Positions 16,811 through 24,206 of a stretch of DNA of 64,000 nt are shown one piece after another. The position numbers were made by a program, and so were the translations under genes. The notes beneath the pieces were generated by a model. The model saw nothing but the letters and a program-made list of their open reading frames with translations. It did not search any database and was not told the origin of the DNA. Each line of letters starts with the position of its first letter. Within the stretch, counting starts at the first letter, position 1. Location: assembly GCF_017744955.1 (NCBI RefSeq), contig NZ_JAGIAG010000003.1:372001-436000 (forward strand), written 5' to 3'. The stretch is from Dokdonella sp. (GTDB lineage: Bacteria > Pseudomonadota > Gammaproteobacteria > Xanthomonadales > Rhodanobacteraceae).

Positions 16811-18499
16811 TCAATAGACGTCGCGCCGATACCGGCCTTGCGCGAGCAGCTCCTGCACGGCCTCGCGGCCGAGCGTTTCGCGAAGCACCGCGTCGACGGC
16901 GGGCGCCATGCCGTCGAGGCTGCCGCAGACGTAGATGGCGGCGCCCTCGCCGACCCATTCGCGCACGCGCTCGCCGGCCGCTGCGAGCCGGTGCTGCACG
17001 TAGATCTTTTGATGAGCGGGCCGCGTAGCACCGGCGCTGTCGTGCGGAACCTGTTCGATGTCGCGCGAGAACGCGAGATCGAGTCGTTCGATCCAGCCCT
17101 GCGACATCCAGGCGTCGATGTCCTCGCGGTAGTGGAAATCGTGCGCGGCCTGCCGCTCGCCGAACAACAGCCAGTTGCGCCGCGCGCCGGCGGCGACGCG
17201 TTCCTTCAGCAGCGCGCGCAGGCCGGCGATGCCGGTGCCGTTGCCGATCAGGATCAGCGGCCGTGCCGGGTCCGGCGCGTGGAAGTTCGCGTTGGCGCGG
17301 ATGCGCAGCGCGATCGCCTCGCCGACGCGCGCGTGTTCGGTCAGCCAACCGGCGCCGAGGCCGAGGCGGCCGTCCGGGCGGCGGAACTGGCGCACCAGCA
17401 GATGGATCGCGCCGTCGGCCGGCAGCGAGGCGATCGAGTATTCGCGATGCGGCAGCGGCACCAGTTGCGCGGCAATCGACGCGGCCTCCTGCCCGAGGCA
17501 GGCCGCGACGTCCGGCAAGCCGCTGCGTGCGAGCCGGTCGCCCAGCGTCTCGCGCCCTCGTTCGCCCTCGACCGACGCCGCACCATCGACGCCGGCGGCG
17601 CGCAACCAGGCGGCGACGTCGTCCGGCGCCTGGCGCGGGCCGATCTCGGCGATGTCGCCGGCGCGCCACATCGCCGTCGCTCCGCGCGGCGGCTGCAACA
17701 CCAGATGGAAGCAGCCGCCGCCGACGCTGCCGGGGTTGAGCAGGCGCCGGTCGACCAGATGCCACTGCTCGTAGCGAGGCGCCTGCCAGTCCGGCAGATC
17801 GGTGCGTCCGGTGACGACGCCGATCTCGTGCTGCCAGTGGCGCAAGGCGCCGTCGTCGCCGTCGTCGACCTCCACGCGGTCGAACAGCGGCTGCGCGCCG
17901 CAGCCGCGCAGCCAGGCGTCGAGGCGGCGGCCGAACGCGCAGAAATTGCGGTATTCGCGATCGCCGAGCGCGAGCACGCCGTAGCGAAGCGCGGGCAGTT
18001 CGAGCGGCTGGTCGAGCACGTCGCGCACGAACGTGGCGACGCCGTCGGGCGCATTGCCTTCGCCGGTCGTACTGACGACGAACAGCGCGCTCGAGGCGCG
18101 CGCGAGCGCGGCCGCGTCGAGCTGGCCCAGCGAAGACAGGCGCACGGCGACACCGGCCGCGCGCAGCGAATCGACGGTCTGCCGAGCCAGCTGCTCGGCG
18201 TAGCCGGTCTGGCTGGCGTAGGCGACCAGCAGCGCGGCGTCGGCCTCCTCGCCCGGCGCCTGCGTCGCGGCATCGCCCGCGCGGCGCAGACGCCAGATCG
18301 TCGCGCAGAAGCCGGCGTAGGCGAGCAGCATAAGCACGGCCGTCGCGACGCGCATGCCGCCCGGACGACTCCATGCCGGCCAGCCGCCGTGCAGCTGCAA
18401 GAGCGCGAACGCGATTACGCCGATCACCGCCAGCGGCACGATCGCGCCGCGCCATTCGCTCGCGGAGGAATCGCGCGCCGTGGAGGAATCGCGCGTCAT
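16811..18499 (-). CDS. Membrane-anchored flavodoxin/FNR reductase (sulfite reductase flavoprotein-like, putative ferric reductase component)
   Basis: 562 residues. Two N-terminal transmembrane helices (about 18-36 and 49-69), a flavodoxin domain (from about 88: VAYASQTGYAEQLA, FVVSTTGEGNAPDG, YGVLALGDREYRNFCAFG), then FAD and NADPH domains of the CysJ/CPR type: REYSIASLPADG (FAD), LILIGNGTGIAGLRALL (NADPH pyrophosphate), CGSLDGMAPAV and a C-terminal RRDVY aromatic residue stacking on FAD. It would pass electrons from NADPH via FAD and FMN to a membrane or periplasmic acceptor. The ATG overlaps the apbE stop (ATGA). It is the last gene of the Fur-controlled PepSY-DUF2271-DUF4198-apbE operon. 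Confidence 0.88.
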   Translation of the reverse strand: MTRDSSTARDSSASEWRGAIVPLAVIGVIAFALLQLHGGWPAWSRPGGMRVATAVLMLLAYAGFCATIWRLRRAGDAATQAPGEEADAALLVAYASQTGYAEQLARQTVDSLRAAGVAVRLSSLGQLDAAALARASSALFVVSTTGEGNAPDGVATFVRDVLDQPLELPALRYGVLALGDREYRNFCAFGRRLDAWLRGCGAQPLFDRVEVDDGDDGALRHWQHEIGVVTGRTDLPDWQAPRYEQWHLVDRRLLNPGSVGGGCFHLVLQPPRGATAMWRAGDIAEIGPRQAPDDVAAWLRAAGVDGAASVEGERGRETLGDRLARSGLPDVAACLGQEAASIAAQLVPLPHREYSIASLPADGAIHLLVRQFRRPDGRLGLGAGWLTEHARVGEAIALRIRANANFHAPDPARPLILIGNGTGIAGLRALLKERVAAGARRNWLLFGERQAAHDFHYREDIDAWMSQGWIERLDLAFSRDIEQVPHDSAGATRPAHQKIYVQHRLAAAGERVREWVGEGAAIYVCGSLDGMAPAVDAVLRETLGREAVQELLAQGRYRRDVY

Positions 18500-19542
18500 T
18501 CGCCCGGCGCCGCTGCGGCCAGCAGCGCGGCGAACGCCGGCGTCATGCGCTCGACAAAGCCGCCGCCCTCGTGCAGCAGGATCAGCACGGCCATGCCGCG
18601 ACGCTCGGCGAAGGCGAGACCGGCTTCCGGGCCGAGCACCATGATCGTCGTGCCCATCGCGTCGGCCTGCATGCAGTCGGCGGCGACCGTCGTCACCGAG
18701 GCGATGCGATGCTCGACCGGCCAGCCGGTGCGCGGATCGATGTGGTGCGAATAGCTGCGACCGGCGTCCTCGAATACGTGGCGGTAATCGCCGGACGTCG
18801 CGATCGAGCGGTTCTGCAGCGCCAGCACGCGCTGCACCTGATCCGCGCGTTCGACTTCGCCGGCCGCGGCGCCGGGTTTCTCGATCGCCACTTGCCAGGG
18901 CGAACCGTCCGGCCGCGCGCCGTGCGCGCGCAGCTCCCCGCTGATGTCGACCAGGTAGTTCTCGACGCCGCGGCGATCGAGGAAGCGCGCAATCTGGTCG
19001 GTGCCGAAGCCCTTCGCGATCGAGGACAGGTCGACGTAGACGTCGCCCGGTTGCAGGGCGCGGCGCTGCTCGCGATCGAGCCGGATGCGCTGCCAGCCGA
19101 TGCGAGCGCGCGCCGCGTCGATGTCCGCCTGTGCAGGCACCTTGTGTTCGTGCGTGCCGGGACCGAAGCCCCACAGATTCACCAGCGGGCCGACGGTCGG
19201 GTCGTAGGCGCCGCCGGTGTCGTGCGCCAATGCGAGCGCATAGTCGAGCACGGCGAAGAATTCCGGCGGCAGTGCCTGCCAGGTACCGGCCGGCGCGCGG
19301 TTGTAGCGGCTGAGGTCGGAATCCTTCTCGTACGTGCTCATCTGCGCGACGACGCGGTCGACCTCGGCCTGGATGCCGCGTTCGAGATCGGCGACGTCCG
19401 CGCCCTTCGGCACCACCAGCTTGACCGTCCAGGTCGTGCCCATCGTGCGGCCGTGCAGCGTCGTCGGCTGCGGCGAGGCGCAGGCGGCGAGCCCGAGAAG
19501 GATCGACGCGCACAGCAGCCAGCGAATGGCGACGGTGAACAA
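18496..19542 (-). CDS. apbE: FAD:protein FMN transferase (ApbE), lipoprotein
   Basis: About 348 residues from a TTG start. A lipoprotein signal follows at once (IRWLLCASILLGLAAC, lipobox LAAC). The ApbE core has HGRTMGTTWTVKL, GGAYDPTVGPLVNLWGFGP, VDLSSIAKGFGTDQIA, NYLVDISGELRAHG, SIATSGDYRH, SHHIDPRTGWPV and the metal-site DAMGTTIMVLG. The enzyme moves FMN from FAD onto Thr or Ser of exported proteins. The frame stays open to an ATG at 19665, but the extra 41 residues are encoded by a dispersed inverted repeat and look non-native, so TTG is preferred. The likely substrate is the DUF2271 protein of the same operon. Confidence 0.9.
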   Translation of the reverse strand: MFTVAIRWLLCASILLGLAACASPQPTTLHGRTMGTTWTVKLVVPKGADVADLERGIQAEVDRVVAQMSTYEKDSDLSRYNRAPAGTWQALPPEFFAVLDYALALAHDTGGAYDPTVGPLVNLWGFGPGTHEHKVPAQADIDAARARIGWQRIRLDREQRRALQPGDVYVDLSSIAKGFGTDQIARFLDRRGVENYLVDISGELRAHGARPDGSPWQVAIEKPGAAAGEVERADQVQRVLALQNRSIATSGDYRHVFEDAGRSYSHHIDPRTGWPVEHRIASVTTVAADCMQADAMGTTIMVLGPEAGLAFAERRGMAVLILLHEGGGFVERMTPAFAALLAAAAPGE

Positions 19543-19552
19543 GAAAGCGTTT

Positions 19553-19620
19553 CTCGCAGAGGCGCAGAGGCGCAGATAGGAGCAGAAGCTTTTCCCTCTG
19601 CGTCTCTGCGCCTCTGCGAG
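19553..19620. repeat. CTCTGCG-type inverted repeat at the 5' end of apbE
   Basis: Arms at 19553-19576 and 19597-19620 are inverted copies of a 24-nt sequence of iterated CTCTGCG or CGCAGAG units, differing at one base, with a 20-nt loop. It sits in the only long gap of the operon, between the DUF4198 stop and the apbE signal sequence, and in the same open frame as apbE. Confidence 0.75.
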
Positions 19621-19675
19621 CAATGGCTTTCCTGGTGTCCCCGAACGTCGGGACGGAAGGATCATCAAGCGGCGT

Positions 19676-20488
19676 TTACTGCGGCAGCACTTCCAGCGTC
19701 GCCGTGTAGCCCAGGCGACGGTCCTTGGCCTTGGCGACGGTCGGCTTCTGGCCTTCCAGCGCCGCGTTCAGCCAGTACAGGCCCGGCGTCGGCCAGGTCA
19801 CCGAGAACTCGCCGTTGGCGTCGGTGGTGAGGGTCATTTCGTCCTGCTTGTTGCGATAGCGCGTGCCGCCGGCGAGCACGCTGACCTTCAGGTCCTTCGC
19901 CGGCTTGCCGTCGAGCAGGAAGCGGAACTTGGCCGCCTCGCCGACGTAGAGATCGTTCGGATGCGTCACCGGCACCAGCTCCAGGCCGTGACCGCTCGGC
20001 TTGAGCACGCCGTCGCTCGGCTTGCCCAGCGTGACGAACGTGGCGACGGCGGAATCGTACTGCGCGATCTCGACGTCCTTCGCGTCGGCCGGAATCTCGC
20101 CGAGCTTCTCGACAGTGCCGCGCCAGCGCTTCTTCTCGCCCTTGGCGTCGACGTAGCTCGCCGACACGCCGCTGTTGGCCAGCGCGACGCGGTAGGTGCC
20201 GGGCTTGGTCAGATGCACGTCGAACGAGCTGCGCACTTCGCCCTTGGCGACGTGCTCGGCCTCGACCTTGGCGCCGTCAGGCCCGGTGACGAGGAGATTG
20301 TCGAGCGGCAGCGGCCGGTGGTTGAAATTGAACAGGTCGTTCGACGCGGCCGCGTCGACCGTGACCCAAGCGTCGTCGCCGTCGGACAGCACCGTCGTCG
20401 ACGGCACCAGGAACGCCTTGTGCGCCGAGGCGGCCATCGGTAGGCAGGCGGCGAGCGCGAGCGCGCTCCACTTCGTCATCGGATTCAT
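19676..20488 (-). CDS. DUF4198 domain-containing periplasmic protein
   Basis: 270 residues with a signal peptide (MNPMTKWSALALAACLPMAASA). The mature protein starts HKAFLVPSTTVL, the typical DUF4198 opening with an N-terminal histidine that could bind metal. A first domain (about 24-150) is followed by a carboxypeptidase-regulatory-like beta domain (about 180-270: GKPAKDLKVSVLAGGTRYRNK, TTDANGEFSVTWPTPGLYWL). Family members are found with metal-uptake and TonB systems. AGGAGCTGTCCG precedes the ATG. It is the third gene of the Fur-controlled operon and is expected to act with the DUF2271 and PepSY proteins in the periplasm. Confidence 0.88.
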   Translation of the reverse strand: MNPMTKWSALALAACLPMAASAHKAFLVPSTTVLSDGDDAWVTVDAAASNDLFNFNHRPLPLDNLLVTGPDGAKVEAEHVAKGEVRSSFDVHLTKPGTYRVALANSGVSASYVDAKGEKKRWRGTVEKLGEIPADAKDVEIAQYDSAVATFVTLGKPSDGVLKPSGHGLELVPVTHPNDLYVGEAAKFRFLLDGKPAKDLKVSVLAGGTRYRNKQDEMTLTTDANGEFSVTWPTPGLYWLNAALEGQKPTVAKAKDRRLGYTATLEVLPQ

Positions 20489-20502
20489 CGGACAGCTCCT
20501 GA

Positions 20503-21036
20503 TCAAGGATTCAGATCGAAACGCAACGCGCCGAGCTCGTGCTCGCCCTGCGCGGAAAGATGCTGCGGCGCCTGCGGCGGCCAGTCGAACGGGATGCTCA
20601 ACAGTTCGTGCCCGCCGACTTCGCGCGAGGCCTCGACGACCAGCTTGTACTTGCCGACCGCGAGCCCGGCCAGCGGCGCCTTGTCGCTGGAGAAGCTCAA
20701 CTGGTGCTGGCCGGCCGGGCGCGTCGCGCCGCTGACGCCGTCGATCGGGAAGGTCTGCTCGCGGCCGCTGCGGCGCCACCACTGGCGCAGGTCCGCCAGC
20801 CACTTCGTGCCGGGCTCGGACTTGCCGGACTTGGCGTCCTTGCCGTCCTTGTTCTGGTACCAGACGGCCAGGTTCGCCGCGACGCTGCGGTCCTCGCGCT
20901 CGATCCACACCGCGACGTAGGGGCGGTGGTACTCGGCCACGTCGAGCCGCGGAATCTCGACGCTGACCTGCGCCGTCGCGGCGAACGCGGAGGGAGCGGC
21001 GAGCGCGAGGCAGGCGATGAGGATGGGTGCACGCAT
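20503..21036 (-). CDS. DUF2271 domain-containing periplasmic protein with a flavinylation-like motif
   Basis: 177 residues with a signal peptide (cleavage near AFAATAQ, about residue 20). DUF2271 features: [20 protein letters not shown] near the start, [26 protein letters not shown]. Residues 97-105 read PIDGVSGAT, matching the ApbE target pattern D-x-x-(S/T)-G-A-(S/T), which predicts FMN on Thr105. ApbE is encoded two genes downstream. The start [10 protein letters not shown] has GAGGT upstream, and the gene begins 11 bp after the PepSY stop. It is proposed to be a flavin-carrying electron carrier; that step is inference. Confidence 0.85.
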   Translation of the reverse strand: MRAPILIACLALAAPSAFAATAQVSVEIPRLDVAEYHRPYVAVWIEREDRSVAANLAVWYQNKDGKDAKSGKSEPGTKWLADLRQWWRRSGREQTFPIDGVSGATRPAGQHQLSFSSDKAPLAGLAVGKYKLVVEASREVGGHELLSIPFDWPPQAPQHLSAQGEHELGALRFDLNP

Positions 21037-21047
21037 GAACGACCTCG

Positions 21048-21692
21048 TCAGTGAATGAAAAGCAGAGCGATCAGCAACGGCAGCAGCAACCCGAACGCGA
21101 CGATCGGCCAGGTCAGCGGCCGCTGCCTGCCGTGCAGCCAGAGCAGGAACAGGCCGGTCAGCGCGAACACCAGGCTCGCCAGCGCGAACAGGTCGATGAA
21201 CCAGCTCCACAACGTGCCGGCGTTGCGTCCCTTGTGCAGGTCGTTGAAGTACGAGATCCAGCCGCGATCGGTCTTCTCGTACTGCACCTTGCCGCTGTCG
21301 AGATCGATGCTGAGCCAGGCGTCGCCGCCCGGCCGCGGCATCGACACGTACGCCTCGCCGTCCGACCACTCCGCCGCGCGCTCGCCGACCTCGACGTCCA
21401 GCTCGCGCGCGAGCCAGTCGCGCACCGCGGCCGGCAGCGGCGCCGTGTCCTTGTCCGCGTGGCCCGACAGGCGCGCCAGCCACTCGGCCGGCAGCTGCCC
21501 TTCGCGCGTGCTCACCGCCGGCTTGCCTTCGATCTGCCGCGCGTGATTCAGCGTGAATCCGGTCACGCTGAACAGCACCAGCGCGACCAGGCACACGGCC
21601 GAGCTGATCCAATGCCACTGGTGCAGCGTCTTCAGCCAGTACGCGCGCCGTTTCGGATCGGGCTTCCGCTCGATGCGCGCCGCTTCCGTCAT
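21048..21692 (-). CDS. PepSY-associated transmembrane protein
   Basis: 214 residues. One transmembrane helix near the N-terminus ([29 protein letters not shown], about 25-50), a periplasmic PepSY-like domain (about 55-150, [19 protein letters not shown]), then two more helices ([42 protein letters not shown]). Histidines in the first helix (HQWHW) and the ending helix could hold heme, as proposed for PepSY membrane proteins. The ATG at [11 protein letters not shown] is chosen for its GAGGAAGG site; an upstream GTG at 21755 in frame is possible. It is the first gene of the iron-responsive operon, just below a Fur box. Confidence 0.85.
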   Translation of the reverse strand: MTEAARIERKPDPKRRAYWLKTLHQWHWISSAVCLVALVLFSVTGFTLNHARQIEGKPAVSTREGQLPAEWLARLSGHADKDTAPLPAAVRDWLARELDVEVGERAAEWSDGEAYVSMPRPGGDAWLSIDLDSGKVQYEKTDRGWISYFNDLHKGRNAGTLWSWFIDLFALASLVFALTGLFLLWLHGRQRPLTWPIVAFGLLLPLLIALLFIH

Positions 21693-21787
21693 GCCTTCCT
21701 CGATGGACGGCGCCGAATGCGCCTTCACGATCCCGTGCGCGACGGCCGGCAGCACCGGCGTCGCGCAACATCGCGCCGGATTACATC

Positions 21788-21806
21788 ACAAATGAGAATC
21801 ACTCTC
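21788..21806 (-). promoter_or_regulatory. Fur box upstream of the PepSY-DUF2271-DUF4198-apbE-reductase operon
   Basis: The plus-strand core AATGAGAATCACTCTC matches 13 of 19 consensus positions over this span and contains the perfect inverted repeat TGAGA-n5-TCTCA. It lies about 95 bp upstream of the chosen PepSY start in an AT-rich patch. Iron repression of the whole operon is predicted. Confidence 0.75.
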
Positions 21807-21831
21807 AATAAAGAATGGCGGGCGACAGCGC

Positions 21832-22230
21832 TCAGGCACCGCCGGCGCGCGGAGTCTCGTTGCCCGGCCGGTACGCGCTGGCGCGTTCGGGCTCGATCGG
21901 GCGCACGTCGAAGCTGAGACCGCAGGCCACGCAGGGATTGCGCGCGGCGAGCTCGGCCGCTTCGTCGAGACTGGCGGCGTAGAAGAACCAGTAGCCGCCG
22001 ATGACCTCCTTCGCCTCGGCGAACGGGCCGTCGAGGATGCCGTCGCGCGATGCGCGCCGCCCGGCACGCGCCAGACGCTGTCCCGGACGCGCCTTGCCGT
22101 CCGCGACCAGGCGTTCGTGCCATGCGTAGAACGCGTCGATCGCCTGCTGGATTTCCTCCGGCGACTTGTCCGCATCCCACTGGCCGCGCGAGATCACCAG
22201 GTATTCTCCGTCCGCCGCCTCTTCGGTCAT
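21832..22230 (-). CDS. YCII-superfamily (DGPF domain) protein
   Basis: 132 residues. The diagnostic motif DGPFAEAKEVIGGYWFF is present, preceded by YLVISRGQW and FYAWHERLVADGK, all typical of the ferredoxin-like YCII/DGPF family. Members are often near extracytoplasmic sigma factors, but none is present here. The start is set at MTEEAADGEYLV because GAGGAC lies directly upstream; the frame is open 14 codons further. The catalytic role of the family is unsettled. Confidence 0.82.
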   Translation of the reverse strand: MTEEAADGEYLVISRGQWDADKSPEEIQQAIDAFYAWHERLVADGKARPGQRLARAGRRASRDGILDGPFAEAKEVIGGYWFFYAASLDEAAELAARNPCVACGLSFDVRPIEPERASAYRPGNETPRAGGA

Positions 22231-22411
22231 GTCCTCGTCCTCTCGTATCGAGCGCATCGTCGACGCCCGCACGATACGACAGACCGCGGCGCGACGCCGA
22301 CGACGGCGCCATGGGCCCGTGCGCGGCGCGATCCGGTGCCCGCCGTCGGGGCGATCGGCTACATTGCCGCACCGGGCGAGCGATGCCCCATTCGCGAATC
22401 AACCCGCCGGC

Positions 22412-23398
22412 ATGAGTGCGCCTCCCCCATCCCCCTGCTTCGCCGACTTCGACCTCGGCTGCTTCTGGAAGGACAGCGACTACGCGCGCAAGGAGTACGT
22501 CGAGCCACCGCCGACGCCGGCGACGATCGCCGCCGTCGAGGCCGAGCTCGGCTACCGGCTGCCGGCCAGCTACGTAGCGCTGATGCAGTCGCAGAACGGC
22601 GGTATCCCGCGGAACCGCTGCTTCCCGACCGATGAGCCGGTCTCGTGGGCGCCGGACCACGTCGCGATCAGCGCGTTCAAGGGCATCGGCGGCGAGAAGA
22701 CCTGGAGCCTGTGCGGCGGCCTCGGCAGCCGCTTCAAGATCGAGCACTGGGACTACCCGGACATCGGCGTGTACTTCGGCGACTGCCCGTCGGCCGGACA
22801 CGACATGATCGCGCTCGACTACCGCGCGTGCGGCCCGCGGGGCGAACCGCAGGTCGTGCACGTCGATCAGGGACACGACTACCGCATCACCTGGCTCGCG
22901 GCGGATTTCGAGACCTTCGTGCGCGGACTCGTGCACGAGTCGGTCTATGAGGACGATCCGGAGGAGGTGAAGCGCGACGCGCTCGAACACGTACGCAACG
23001 CGCCGTTCAACAAGCGCCTGCAGACGTTGTGCGCGACCTGGCCGGACCCGCGCATGCCGGCGATCATCCGCCGCCTCGCTGAAACCATCGTCGAGGAGAA
23101 GGGTCATTTCGCCCTGCACGCGGACGAGCGCTCGCAGTCCCTGTACGACGTGCAGTTCCTGCTGCTCAGCCACAACCGGCCGGTCAAGTCGATGGAAGGG
23201 TTCCTGCAGTCCTACCCCGGCGTCATCGCCATGGTCGGCAGCGCGAACTTCGGCACCGGCGGCTGGGCCGCGGGCTTCGTCGAGGACTGGTTCAAGGCCC
23301 GCGCCGGCAACGGCCAGCTGGTGCGGAGCGACGACGGCTGGCACTTCGAGTCGACCTACCGGGCCGCGCTGCTGCAACGCCTGGAAGCGGAGCCTTGA
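22412..23398 (+). CDS. SMI1/KNR4 family protein
   Basis: 328 residues. The N-terminal SMI1/KNR4 domain (about 25-175) shows ATIAAVEAELGYRLPASYVALMQSQNGG, the family's E-x-x-L-x-x-x-L-P-x-x-Y-x-x-x-x-x-x-N-G-G core. GDCPSAGHDMIALDYRACG and EPQVVHVDQGHDYRITWLA follow. The C-terminal half (about 185-328) has no recognised motif. Such proteins often act as immunity proteins to nuclease or deaminase toxins, but no toxin gene is adjacent. It is divergent from the YCII gene and 104 bp upstream of a two-component system. Confidence 0.82.
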   Translation: MSAPPPSPCFADFDLGCFWKDSDYARKEYVEPPPTPATIAAVEAELGYRLPASYVALMQSQNGGIPRNRCFPTDEPVSWAPDHVAISAFKGIGGEKTWSLCGGLGSRFKIEHWDYPDIGVYFGDCPSAGHDMIALDYRACGPRGEPQVVHVDQGHDYRITWLAADFETFVRGLVHESVYEDDPEEVKRDALEHVRNAPFNKRLQTLCATWPDPRMPAIIRRLAETIVEEKGHFALHADERSQSLYDVQFLLLSHNRPVKSMEGFLQSYPGVIAMVGSANFGTGGWAAGFVEDWFKARAGNGQLVRSDDGWHFESTYRAALLQRLEAEP

Positions 23399-23490
23399 GC
23401 GCGCGACCCGCGCTCGCGGCGGCGGAAGTCGGCGCAGGCTTGCGGCGTGCGCAGGAAAACTTCGCCGACGATGAAAGCGGCGCGCGGAGT

Positions 23491-23503
23491 TAGAATGCCG
23501 TCG
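23491..23503 (+). promoter_or_regulatory. -10-like element abutting the response regulator start
   Basis: TAGAAT at 23491-23496 ends seven bases before the GTG of the response regulator. If used, the transcript would begin at or next to the start codon, so the mRNA would be almost leaderless; no Shine-Dalgarno is visible. No good -35 is seen. Confidence 0.35.
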
Positions 23504-24177
23504 TGCGCGTACTGGTCATCGAAGACGAAGCCGCGATCGCCGATGCGATCGGCGCGGCCCTGACGAACGCCGGCCACGCCGTCGACCGCCTCGCCAGCGG
23601 GCGGCTGGCGGACGCGGCGCTGCGCGACCATCCCTACGATCTGATCGTGCTCGACCTCGGCCTGCCCGACGTCGACGGCATCGAGCTGCTGCGTCGCCTG
23701 CGCCTGCGAGCGGATTCGGTACCGGTGCTGGTGGCGACCGCGCGCGAGGCGCTGGAGGAGCGCGTGCACGCGCTCGACCTCGGCGCCGACGACTACCTCG
23801 TGAAACCTTTCGCGTTGCGCGAGTTCGAGGCGCGCGTGCGCGCCCTGCTGCGCCGGCGCACCACGCAGGGCGTGCCGGAACTCAGCATCGGCCACCTGCG
23901 CATCGACCTGCCGCGCCGGCGCGCGCACGTCGGCGACGAGCCGCTGGAACTGACGCCGCGCGAATTCGGCCTGCTCGAGGCGCTGGCCGCGCGGCTCGAC
24001 CGCGTGATGAGCCGCGAGCAGCTGATCGACGCCCTGTGCACCTGGGACACCACGCTGACCGACAACGGCCTCGACATCGCCGTCTATCGGCTGCGGCGCA
24101 AGCTGGAAGGCAGCGGCGTGCGCATCCGCACCGTGCGTGGCCTCGGCTACCTGCTCGAAGCCGGCGACGGCGAGTAG
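23503..24177 (+). CDS. OmpR/PhoB-family response regulator (QseB/TctD-like)
   Basis: 224 residues, GTG start. The receiver has Glu7/Asp8, phosphoacceptor Asp51 in DLIVLDLGLPDVDG and Lys101 in DDYLVKPF. The winged-helix DNA-binding domain at about 128-220 has LTPREFGLLEAL, VMSREQLIDAL and IRTVRGLGYLLE. The sequence style (QseB/TctD group) matches the downstream histidine kinase, which follows after 29 bp. Targets cannot be read here. Confidence 0.92.
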   Translation: MRVLVIEDEAAIADAIGAALTNAGHAVDRLASGRLADAALRDHPYDLIVLDLGLPDVDGIELLRRLRLRADSVPVLVATAREALEERVHALDLGADDYLVKPFALREFEARVRALLRRRTTQGVPELSIGHLRIDLPRRRAHVGDEPLELTPREFGLLEALAARLDRVMSREQLIDALCTWDTTLTDNGLDIAVYRLRRKLEGSGVRIRTVRGLGYLLEAGDGE

Positions 24178-24206
24178 GCCCATGCACGCACCGCAGCCGC
24201 GAACCG

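Noticed and set aside
21693-21755. GTG start of the PepSY protein at 21755
   Set aside because: Possible, but the ATG at 21692 has a far better ribosome binding site and the extra 21 residues look unrelated to the family. Kept as an alternative.
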